Assembly (NCBI RefSeq): GCF_003268005.1
Contig: NZ_CP014213.1
Coordinates: forward strand, 992,001-1,056,000
Length of the DNA: 64,000 nt
Direction: 5' to 3'
DNA from: Methanosphaera sp. BMS
GTDB taxonomy: Archaea > Methanobacteriota > Methanobacteria > Methanobacteriales > Methanobacteriaceae
Program-made: the position numbers and the translations under genes
Notes under the pieces: generated by a model
Seen by the model: only the letters and a program-made list of their open reading frames with translations
Told to the model about the DNA's origin: nothing
The model's database searches: none
In this document: positions 55,071 through 64,000 of the stretch, in pieces
How positions within the stretch are numbered: position 1 is the stretch's first letter
Layout: the number at the start of each line of letters is the position of its first letter

Positions 55071-58000
55071 ATGAAAAAAATAAAAGAAGTACTGTTATTT
55101 GTCATAGTATTAGTACTCTTAGTGGGAGTTGCAACGGCAAATGAAGTATCCACCGAAGCAGACACACCCACTAGCGATACACCCCTAATACTTGAAAAAG
55201 CAGTACAAGAAAAATCAACAGTATCACCAAGTGATACAAATACAGTAGAAAATATAAAACAAAAAACGAATACAAATCAGACAAAAACCAAAAAAAACAT
55301 ACAAAAAAACACAAATAACCTAAAAAAAGATACAACAGTAGACTCATGGACTACACTTAACAGTACAATAACTGATGCAACAGAAGATACAACAATAACA
55401 CTAACAGGAGAAACATATACAGCTAACGGTACAATTACTTTTAATCAGGCGATAACAATTACCATTGACGGTAACGGACAAACCATAGACGGAAACCAAA
55501 CACAAATATTTTATATTAATAGTGGCTCTTCAGTAATTCTTAAAAACATCACAATAATAAATGCCAAAAACACTGATGGATATGGTGGAGCAATAGACAA
55601 CGGTGGAAACTTAACCATAATAAACAGCACACTCAAAAACAACACAGCAAAGTATGGAGGTGCAATAAACAACAACAACGGTAACATAACAATAATAGAC
55701 TCCAACCTCAACAACAACACAGCAACAGGACAATATGGATATGGAGGTGCAATATACAACAGGGGTAATCTTAACATAACCGACTCCAACTTCACACAAA
55801 ACAACGCAACAGGACAAGAAAATGGATATGGAGGAGCAATATACAACAATGGTAATCTTAACATAACACAATCCAACCTCACACAAAACAAGGCAACAGG
55901 ACAAAACTATGGAGTTGGAGGAGCAATATACAACGCATATGGTAATCTTAACATAACACAATCCAACCTCAAACAAAACAACGCAACAGGACAAAACAAT
56001 GGATATGGAGGAGCAATATACAACAGGGGTAATCTTAACATAACACAATCCAACCTCACACAAAACAACGCAACAGGACAAAACTATGGAGTTGGAGGAG
56101 CAATATACAACGCATATGGTAATCTTAACATAACACAATCCAACCTCAACAATAACACTGCAACAGGACAAACAGATGGATATGGAGGTGCAATATATAA
56201 CGCATATGGTAATTTAAACATTGACAATTCAATACTTGAATACAACAACGCAACACATGGAGGAGCAATAAACAACTATAATGGTAACATAACCATAAAC
56301 AACACCAATCTAACATATAACAACGCAACACATGGAGGAGCAATAGTTAACAATGGTACAGGTAGTAATTTAACAATAATAAATTCCAACCTCACACAAA
56401 ACACAGCAACAGGACAAGGACAATATGGATATGGAGGTGCAATATACAACAATGGTACTCTTAACATAACACAATCCAACCTCACACAAAACAACGCAAC
56501 CGGACAAAAATATGGATATGGAGGTGCAATATACAACAATGGTACTCTTAACATAACACAATCCAACCTCACACAAAACACAGCAACAGGACAAAACAAT
56601 GGACATGGAGGTGCAATATACAACGGTGGTAGTGGTACTCTTAACATAACACAATCCAACCTCACACACAACAACGCAACAGGACAAAACAATGGACATG
56701 GAGGTGCAATATACAACAACGGTGGTAATCTTACCATAACACAATCCAACCTCACACAAAACACAGCAACAGGACAAAACTATGGACATGGAGGTGCAAT
56801 ACACAACTATGCGGGAACTATTAATATAACCAATGCCAATATCACCAATAACACCGCAACAGCACAATATAGTGAGGGAGCTGGAGGTGCAATATACAAC
56901 AACGGTGGTAATCTTACCATAACAGACTCCAACCTCACACAAAACACTGCAACAGGACAAACATATGGACTTGGAGGTGCAATACTCAACACTGGTCGTG
57001 GTAATCTTACCATAACACAATCCAACCTCACACAAAACAAGGCAACAGGACAATATGGAGTTGGAGGTGCAATATACAACAACGCTGGTACTCTTAACAT
57101 AACACAATCCAACCTCACACAAAACAAGGCAACAGGACAATATGGAGTTGGAGGTGCAATATACAACAGCAGGGGTACTATTAACATAACACAATCCAAC
57201 CTCAACAACAACACAGCAAGCACTAATGGAGGTGCAATAGAAAACTATGGTTTGCTAACAATCATACACTCCATACTGGAAAACAACAAAGCAGGAAATC
57301 CTAACGATGGAACTGGTCGTGGAGGAGCAATATACAACGATTATAGGTCATTAAATATTTCTAACTCCACATTAACAAACAACACTGCAAACAAAGATGG
57401 AGCAGCAATATACAACAATCATGGTGATGTGGTTATTGAGGAGAATAATTTCATAGCCAACAACGCACCCAAAAACGGTGCACCAATTAAAGTAGCAGAT
57501 GATAGTCAAAACGTTAAAATAGATTATAATATAGGTGATGATACCACGCTATACAATAATACAATATACACAAATACAACCGATGATGGTAGTGCTCGTG
57601 TTGTGGGTAATGTGTTCTATGATGAGAAGGTTAACACAACACTTAACATATCATCCAATAACACTAATCCATATGTATATAATGTTATTAATTTAACATT
57701 CCACTTAACAGACGTGAATAATAAAAACCTATCAAATCAGCAAATAATCATAAAAATTAACAATCAGGAACAGACACTTCAAACAAACCAATATGGAATT
57801 GCGTACCTGGAATACATACCAGTAAACAATCAAACAATCACAGTAAACGCGTCACATCCTGAAACAACAAGTTATAATTACTCAACCAGGAGTATATTAA
57901 TACCTGTTGAAAAAATAAACACAACACTCAATATAAGCAAAAGTGATGAGACGGTATATGTTAATAAAACATTTAACATAACTGTAGAATTACTTGATGT

Positions 58001-58346
58001 GGATAAAAATGGAGTAAAAGATGCCAACATAACACTAACAATAAAAAACACAACAGATACCCTACTAACATATAATAACCTAACAGGTGAAAACAGTAAG
58101 TTAATATATCCTGTAACTGTAAATAGCAATGACACGATAACAGTTGAAGCAAAATATGCAAATGAATCCACAGTATATAAAGATGCTAGTGCTACTCTTG
58201 AATTTAATGTAGAATATGAACAGTTAAACACGACAATAGAAGCTACAATAAACAATACACAGCCATACGTAAATGATACAATAAACATAACATACACACT
58301 AAAAGACCAACTAGGATACACACTACCCGGACAAAAATACTCGTAA
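55071..58346 (+). CDS. Adhesin-like protein with polymorphic-membrane-protein-type GGAIYN repeats (intact N-terminal part)
   Basis: A signal peptide (VLLFVIVLVLLVGVATA) and a Lys/Thr spacer precede a beta-helix. Residues about 180-800 contain about twenty GGAIYN...NLTQNNATGQ units of 20-30 residues, comparable to the GGAI/FxxN repeats of chlamydial Pmp proteins and found in many methanogen adhesins. Ig-like domains start near residue 855 (NTTLNISSNNTNPYVYNVIN). The frame ends abruptly at 58346 in the middle of an Ig-like domain (LKDQLGYTLPGQKYS) and coding-like sequence continues beyond in other frames. The 1091-residue product would therefore lack the C-terminal half, and its status as a functional protein is doubtful. 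The leader is shared with the relic at 18600. Confidence 0.75.
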   Translation: MKKIKEVLLFVIVLVLLVGVATANEVSTEADTPTSDTPLILEKAVQEKSTVSPSDTNTVENIKQKTNTNQTKTKKNIQKNTNNLKKDTTVDSWTTLNSTITDATEDTTITLTGETYTANGTITFNQAITITIDGNGQTIDGNQTQIFYINSGSSVILKNITIINAKNTDGYGGAIDNGGNLTIINSTLKNNTAKYGGAINNNNGNITIIDSNLNNNTATGQYGYGGAIYNRGNLNITDSNFTQNNATGQENGYGGAIYNNGNLNITQSNLTQNKATGQNYGVGGAIYNAYGNLNITQSNLKQNNATGQNNGYGGAIYNRGNLNITQSNLTQNNATGQNYGVGGAIYNAYGNLNITQSNLNNNTATGQTDGYGGAIYNAYGNLNIDNSILEYNNATHGGAINNYNGNITINNTNLTYNNATHGGAIVNNGTGSNLTIINSNLTQNTATGQGQYGYGGAIYNNGTLNITQSNLTQNNATGQKYGYGGAIYNNGTLNITQSNLTQNTATGQNNGHGGAIYNGGSGTLNITQSNLTHNNATGQNNGHGGAIYNNGGNLTITQSNLTQNTATGQNYGHGGAIHNYAGTINITNANITNNTATAQYSEGAGGAIYNNGGNLTITDSNLTQNTATGQTYGLGGAILNTGRGNLTITQSNLTQNKATGQYGVGGAIYNNAGTLNITQSNLTQNKATGQYGVGGAIYNSRGTINITQSNLNNNTASTNGGAIENYGLLTIIHSILENNKAGNPNDGTGRGGAIYNDYRSLNISNSTLTNNTANKDGAAIYNNHGDVVIEENNFIANNAPKNGAPIKVADDSQNVKIDYNIGDDTTLYNNTIYTNTTDDGSARVVGNVFYDEKVNTTLNISSNNTNPYVYNVINLTFHLTDVNNKNLSNQQIIIKINNQEQTLQTNQYGIAYLEYIPVNNQTITVNASHPETTSYNYSTRSILIPVEKINTTLNISKSDETVYVNKTFNITVELLDVDKNGVKDANITLTIKNTTDTLLTYNNLTGENSKLIYPVTVNSNDTITVEAKYANESTVYKDASATLEFNVEYEQLNTTIEATINNTQPYVNDTINITYTLKDQLGYTLPGQKYS
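55590..57420 (+). repeat. Degenerate 66-84-bp tandem repeats of the adhesin beta-helix
   Basis: Units resembling CTTAACATAACACAATCC followed by AACCTCACACAAAACAA and GGAGGTGCAATATACAAC recur about twenty times. Several neighbouring units are identical over tens of bases, so copy number is likely to vary between strains by recombination. Confidence 0.8.
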
Positions 58347-60677
58347 CAATAAAAGACCAGACAAATACAATAACAACAAACAACGGAGGGTATTGCCAAG
58401 TATCGAATACACGCCAACAAACAACCAAACAACAACCATAACCGCAACATACACTGGCAAACAAGCCATACCAAGAAAACACCACAACAATACAAATCAC
58501 CGCAAACAAAATAGACACACAACTAACACTAAACGTATCCAACACCACACCAATAAACAACACACCAATCAACATAACCATAACACTAAAAGACAAAAAC
58601 AATAAAACACTAAACAACCAATCAATAACAATCACAATAGGCGAGGAAACATTCACCCTAAACACAAACGAAAAAGGAACAATAACACAAACATACACTC
58701 CTAAAAAAGTTGAAACGCAAACAATCACTGCACATACCAATGGAAACAATATGTACAATGCCAACTCCACAACAACAGACATAAACGTGTATAAAATAGA
58801 CACAAAACTAACACTAAACATATCCAACACCACACCAATAAACAACACACCATCAACATAACCGTAACACTAACAGATACCGATGGTAACAAACTAGCAA
58901 ACCAAAACATTATAATAAAGTAAGTGGATAAAACATTCAATGTAAAAACAAACAGCAATGGTGTAGCAACCCAAACATACACACCAACCAACAGTAGGAA
59001 AACAAACAATTAACTGCAACCTATAATGGAAATAGCCAATACATACAACAGTACTGCAACAACCTAGCATAACCAGTTAAGAAAATTAACACCAAAACTA
59101 TCAGTAACAAGTATCCAACAGTACACCAGTAAACAGTACAGCATTACAATTACAGCAACACTAACAGATGCGAATAACAAAGCAATTGCAAAGCAAAATA
59201 TTACAATTAAATGTCGCAGGTAAAACATTCAACATAAAAACCAATAGCAATGGTATAGCAACACAAAACATACACGCCAACCAACGCTAGGAAAACAGAC
59301 AATAAGTGCAACCTATAAAGGAGATAGCCAATACATTAACAGTACCAGTACAACCAACATCACAGTCAAAAAATAAACACTAAAGTGGATCTTAAAGTAT
59401 CCAATACCACGCCAATAAACAACACACCCGATAACAATAACCTGTAACACTAAATGATGCTAGATAACAATAAACTGGCAAATCAGCAAGCTAACATTAA
59501 ATATCAATGGAAAAACAGTAACGGCAAAAACAAACAATAATGGACAAGTAACACAAACCTACACACCGACTAAAAGTTGAAACACAAAACATAACCGCAA
59601 CATACACTGGAGACAGCCGATACAACAACAGCACAAAAACCATCAAAATAACAGTCAAAAACAAGATAAAAACACAAACCACAGTTAACCCGAGCTACTG
59701 GAGTAATAGGAGAAAAACTCATCATCAAAGCAACAGTAACCGATACAAACGGCAACAATGTAAACGAAGGAAACCTCATATTCAAAGTAAACGGAGTAAC
59801 AATAAAAGACAACGGAAAACTAACCGGTTCAAATAACCCACTCAAAATAAAAAGTAGTAAACGGAGTAGCAACCAGCCACCATCATACCAGACATCAATA
59901 TGACCAACGCTAAAAACATCACAGCATACTACGTTGGTACAACAATATACAATGCATCAACCAGCAGTCCCTGGCAAATATAAACATATCCAAACGTAAC
60001 GCTACAATAGAAGTAACAACAAACAAGAAGATAATCAAACAAGGACAAGTACTCACGATAACCGCTAAAATCTATGACACCACAAACGGCAAAAAAACAA
60101 ACAACATAACACGATACCAGGACGAATACGTATACTTCAAAGTAAATGGCATAACACTCAAAGGACGCCAACGGAGAAATGCTTAAAGTCAAGATAGTAA
60201 ACGGCACAGCAACAGTAAACTACACCAATACCACTAGGAATATCCTGTCGTAACGGATATGCAGACACTAACACCAAAAAATCACACCATACAAGTGGGA
60301 CTCTACAACAAGAACTATCAGAACATCATGACAAAAACACCAACATTCCAGGTGGAAAGATCAAACATCACCAATCAACCTAGCCAAACGCTACAATAAA
60401 CAACAAGACACACACACTATCCATGAAAATCACAATCAAAGACTACCTCAAAACACATGTAGCAGGACCTAACAAGTGTATTATAAAAGTAAATGGTGTA
60501 ACTCTCAAAAACGGTACAATGTACAGTACTATTACACAACTGATGGAGTGTTAAATCTTAAAAATATACCTGGTACCTCAATCTAAAAACTACACCAGCA
60601 TAGAAGTTATTACACAGGATAGACTGGCATACAACTCACAGAGAAACACGACAAAAGTGATAAAAATCACAAACTAA
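58347..60677 (+). pseudogene. Frameshifted C-terminal half of the 55071 adhesin
   Basis: Reading across frames recovers a continuous array of Ig-like domains: LPSIEYTPTNNQTTTITATY, ITITLKDKNNKTLNNQSITI, then several units with KTFNVKTNSNGVATQTYTP and finally TKVIKITN before TAA at 60675-60677. Frameshifts occur near 58335, 58390, 58470 and 58850 and then every 50-200 bases. The earlier 3.3 kb of the same gene has no such lesion. Either this half is freely decaying after the first break, or the region was poorly sequenced. The intact ancestor would have had about 1870 residues. Confidence 0.75.
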
Positions 60678-62052
60678 ACTCCCTTTTTTTACTCTATTTT
60701 TTTATAACACTATCGTTAAATCCATGATATTTAAATTAATCTTCAGAAAACGTTTTAAATTCGTTTTTTAGTTCGTTATAGCCCGTATAATGCGACAAGC
60801 AATTTTCTTCTTCTTCAAATCAGTGTAATACAACTTAGTTGTATTATTGACCTAGTTATGTGAGTCATTCTCACCCGAAACTGCATCAACTGGTAACGAA
60901 TGATGTGGGTTGCATGAAGGATAATGTCTATTCATATTCCTAATATCCAATTACAATTTTTTTATCCTACCTCACCAAAGTGTATGATTTTAATCCTATT
61001 TCTCTGAATGTTGCTATGATATAATTATGCATCTATAATAATAATCAATGAAAAAAAATTCCCACAATTTTGACACTACCGAAGTAGTTTTGGAAAAGAT
61101 ATATATATTATTAATAATATATATACTAAATGGCTTAATTATTTGTGTTTGTAATTAAGTCTTTTTAGTTATATGAAATATAACTGAAAACATTTTACAT
61201 AAAATAATTTATTGTTTTTTGTTTGTGAGGGCAATATGATTATTGTTGTGAGGGCAATATGAGTATTGTTTTGTGTTGGACAATAAATTAGTATCTGTAA
61301 AAAAAGATGGGATATTATTATTTGATTTACACTTACGACTGCTAATATATGCCATCAATTATTTTCATTATATTTTTTGATCGTTTTTATTTTCATAATG
61401 ATTTATCATAAAACGGGAAAAAAAGAGACCTATTTTATTAAAAATAGGATCACTTCACTTTTTTATTTTTTTTTGCTTATTTTTGAGAGCTTATTTTTAA
61501 TAGTGTGTGACAATTATGGGAGTTACCTGAATAATTGTCTGTTAATCCTGATTTAATTTTAAACTGTTATTCTATTTTTAAGTTAAATTTATCACCGTTA
61601 ATATTTGTTTGTTGTTTTTGTTCCATGTTGTGTATTTTTGTTATGTTTTGGGCTATGCCCCTGATTGTTTGTTATGTTTTTAGTTTTTCAAGGCTTATTA
61701 TATGATATTAACGGTAATCTAATGTGTATTTGTTGTATGCAAATCGTGGTTCGACAATTAACATTCTTTGTATATAGGGTTCTTGTCCTTTTGGTGTTTC
61801 AAATTGTTTTACCCGTAGTTCTTTGGCATCACTTGCATAATCAGTTATCATTTTTATTGTCATTCTAGATGTTAAGTATATGTCTTTTGATGAACAATTA
61901 GAACAATACTGTTATATTATTTATTTGTTTAAATTTTATATTCCTTATAAAATAGGATTTTTATGATTAAAAAAAAAGTAAATGAAGAAAAATGTTATTT
62001 GATTGTTATATTTTCAGTATAAGTTTTAGTATCATTATTAACAGTACATTCT
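60678..62052. other. Long intergenic region with small repeats and a possible transposase scrap
   Basis: About 1.4 kb. A 23-bp unit, TGTGAGGGCAATATGATTAT plus TGT, is duplicated in tandem at 61224-61246 and 61247-61269 with one difference. A minus-strand frame of 51 codons at 61708-61863 reads FETPKGQEPYIQRMLIVEP and ends in TLDYR; it has protein-like composition and may be the end of a lost transposase. The rest shows nothing supported. Confidence 0.4.
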
Positions 62053-62076
62053 GGCAGTGCCCAAAATACAGTCTGA
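62053..62076 (+). repeat. Left terminal inverted repeat of the insertion sequence
   Basis: It begins GGCAGTGCCC and ends CAGTCTGA, matching the reverse complement of 63815-63838 at 23 of 24 positions. It lies 36 bases beyond the ancestral stop of the transposase. Confidence 0.8.
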
Positions 62077-62112
62077 CTTCCTATAAATTTAATATTTTTT
62101 CAGTGGGTTGTA

Positions 62113-63534
62113 TTACAAAGACTGGTAGGATAAAATCTTTTTTCCTAAACATACCCTATAATTCCATCTGGATCTATTAGCCCTCATTTTTCTATTAACA
62201 CCCTTATCAGTCTTATAATGTTTTTTTAATTTATTACCACATGTAACATTGAAAAATAATTCGACTAAATTATTTGTACTAGGTATATCATCATTTCCAA
62301 TATGTTTAGTTAATTAATCAAATTTTTTATCTATTTTGTCAATGGCATCCACTATAGAATCAGGTAGTTTATTTTTATCTTCTTTTAATCTGTTTAATCT
62401 ATTCTTGGATGTTTTGAGAGTTTTTGATTTGAATATTAATGAGATTCTATCCATATATTTATCTAGTTCTTTATCCTCATTATTTAACGTTCGGATTTCT
62501 TGATTTAATGTGGATATCTGTCTGTTTTTGGATTGTATTTTATCATATAATTTACGGCGTTTAGTCTCGTTTTTTCCAAATCTACCACATTTAGGAATAT
62601 ATTTATTATTCAATTCTGTTAAATCTTCATTAATAGTCTTAATCTTCTTTGATTTATTTTTTCTTTTTGTATTATTTCTATTTATTATCTTGTATGGTTT
62701 ATCACGTACATTATGGATGGCATGAAAAGTACATAATGCTTGTTCTATTTCAAATTCTTTACAAATTGATGGATACATTGTATGACCATCAGTAATCATG
62801 CATTCTTTTGGTAAATTTGATAAAGTTGCATTCCAGTATTTTAAAATTGTATCAGAATCAAATTTATCTTGATTAATAATCATAGCAGGATAAGCATATT
62901 TTGTGTTAGCATCAAGCAATTGTAATTTTGCTTTTTTATTTTTAGATACTTTCATAAATTGTTCATCATAATTATAGTTTCCAGATGCTTCTATTTCTTG
63001 TTTTTCAACTTCTGCATCAATTTCTTTTTCAACGGCAGTTAATATTTCATCACTAGTTTGATCTTGATGATTATACAAGGTAGACTTAGGTATTCTTATT
63101 CCAAAAATAGCTTCAAAAATTTCACTCATTTTACGATAGACTATATTTTCAATAAATTGAAGTCTAGAACCCAATTGTTTCATATTACTAGTATAATTAG
63201 AGCCATCATCAATAAATTTATCTAATTTAACCCTGTGTTTCTTACCACATTCCTTATCAGGACACCTATAAACAATTCTATAAACATTTTCTAATTTATT
63301 GGGATAAAATTCTTCAACTGTACTCTCAACCAATTCCAATCCACAATCAGGACAAATTGGATTTGATTTAAAATACAAAACACCATCAATATCCGGATTT
63401 AAGAATCCTAAAAACGGTATAACATCAGGTGAAACAGTATCTGGTAACATGACCAATAGTTTTTCTTCTTCACCGAAAAATTTAACTACTTCAAAATTAA
63501 TAAATATACTTGTAGGGGTTATTTTCTTAGACAT
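62113..63534 (-). pseudogene. DDE transposase interrupted by an in-frame TAA
   Basis: GGGAGTTATATAATGTT precedes ATG 63534. A zinc-finger-like Cys set (Cys61, Cys64, Cys91, Cys96) lies near the N-terminus, followed by DDE-type segments LLDANTKYAYPAMIINQD and CMITDGHTMYPSICKEF with ALCTFHAIHNVRD. A TAA at 62314-62316 ends the frame after 406 residues. The same frame continues for 66 more codons as LTKHIGNDDIPSTNNLVELF and KTDKGVNRKMRANRSRWNYR, then stops at 62113. The TNNxxE box expected to supply the third catalytic acid (Glu425) is therefore cut off. The transposase is probably inactive. Confidence 0.78.
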
Positions 63535-63814
63535 AACATTATATAACTCCCTACACCTATATAAACTTATTTTATAACCCTAAACTCATTATAACAAATT
63601 AAATAAACCACTATAAATAAACAACAACATATATATCAACCGTATATTAAAATACTAATACGGATAATTTTATTAATTAAATAACATTTTATGTATAATT
63701 TAATTGAATATTAAATAATTGTGTAGTGTTATATAGTATTTTGACACCCGTTTAATCAATGAAAAAATAAAATGATTTATTAAATAATGTTATATGGTTA
63801 ATAGACATCAAAAC

Positions 63815-63838
63815 TCAGACTGTATTTTGGACACTGCC
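63815..63838 (-). repeat. Right terminal inverted repeat of the insertion sequence
   Basis: It reads TCAGACTGTATTTTGGACAC on the plus strand, then TGCC, and is the mirror of the left end with one mismatch. The transposase start lies 280 bases inside it. Confidence 0.8.
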
Positions 63839-63951
63839 TAATCTAATCATAATCAACTCCATTGTTTAGTTATTATATAATACTTTTCTAAATGAGTGGA
63901 TAAAAACTTTTCATCAAAAAATTATACTAAAAAAAAATAGTTGGGGTAGAA

Positions 63952-64000
63952 TTACAGTTCAATGGCATCACTTAATCCCTCCTCACTTTCAAGGTGAATA
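63952..64000 (-). CDS. C-terminal end of a second CDF-like metal transporter (partial)
   Basis: Only the last 15 codons are inside the window: IHLESEEGLSDAIEL then TAA. They align with the C-terminus IQIESEEGIYDAKDLK of the CDF transporter at 52333. The match is short but specific in position and sequence. The gene continues beyond the right edge. Confidence 0.6.
   Translation of the reverse strand, partial: IHLESEEGLSDAIEL

Larger units (their letters stand above)
62053..63838. mobile_element. Insertion sequence with 24-bp terminal inverted repeats (1786 bp)
   Basis: GGCAGTGCCCAAAATACAGT at 62053 begins a 24-bp end that recurs in reverse complement at 63815-63838 with one mismatch. The single gene inside encodes a DDE transposase. 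No target-site duplication is obvious next to the ends. The family cannot be named with certainty. Confidence 0.8.

Noticed and set aside
55511-57223. Long Cys/Val/Tyr-rich minus-strand frames opposite the adhesin repeats
   Set aside because: They arise from the repetitive Asn/Thr codons of the real gene read backwards; periodic CCVV patterns mirror the repeat unit and no starts with ribosome-binding sites exist.
55590-57420. Regular repeats that might suggest a CRISPR array
   Set aside because: Units are protein-coding, in frame, variable in length and without spacer-like unique sequence.
1-64000. tRNA, rRNA or other structural RNA genes
   Set aside because: I looked for GGTTCGAATCC-like T-arms and G+C-rich islands, which stand out in such A+T-rich genomes, and found none convincing.

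Overview
The window looks like a strongly A+T-rich methanogenic archaeon of the order Methanobacteriales, most likely Methanosphaera or a close relative. The sequence-based reasons are: a coenzyme M biosynthesis gene (comB), a pseudomurein-binding repeat protein, an archaeal ApgM-type enzyme, a GatC-like/ACT/homoserine dehydrogenase run, an MTH538-type TIR-like protein, and very long Asn/Thr-rich adhesin-like proteins typical of gut Methanobacteriales. Shine-Dalgarno sites of the GGAGGTGAT type precede most genes. The genus is an inference; no rRNA or tRNA was seen.

Layout. 1-3430: end of an SMC/DndD-like ATPase, an overlapping small partner, and a B12-binding radical SAM protein (possible defence or nucleic-acid module). 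3549-7500: a broken anchored protein, a micro membrane protein, a nitroreductase and a secreted Ig-like protein; two near-identical 36-bp palindromic sites lie in opposite orientation at 4097 and 7461. 7692-18323: mostly housekeeping and small conserved genes (QueG-like Fe-S protein, DUF4013-like membrane protein, PMBR surface protein, comB, LOG, pRiA4b ORF-3-like, ArsC/Spx, AbrB-like, TIR-like, zinc-ribbon protein, MATE transporter). 18600-20745: a graveyard of decayed genes (adhesin, minimal nucleotidyltransferase, second adhesin). 20838-24739: ApgM-like protein or proposed homoserine kinase, unknown gene, hom, ACT protein and gatC-like gene, with overlapping ends in the hom part. 25132-34580: a 2489-residue adhesin with two tandem-repeat systems and an acidic secreted protein. 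34973-36355: a solitary TnpB. 36716-52019: an AsnB-like amidotransferase, a small membrane protein and two adjacent giant glycosyltransferases of about 2200 residues each. 52333-53220: CDF metal transporter. 53829-60677: dead tyrosine recombinase and a long adhesin whose last 2.3 kb is riddled with frameshifts. 62053-63838: a complete insertion sequence with 24-bp terminal inverted repeats whose transposase is cut by a stop codon. 63952-64000: last codons of a second CDF-like gene.

The dominant theme is the cell surface: adhesins, Ig-like proteins, a pseudomurein-binding protein and multi-domain glycosyltransferases that probably build or decorate a surface glycan. The most unusual elements are the twin giant glycosyltransferases, of which the upstream copy appears to have lost the active-site motifs of both GT2 domains; the paired inverted palindromes; and three reading frames whose ribosome-binding sites point at ATT or ATA rather than a canonical start codon.
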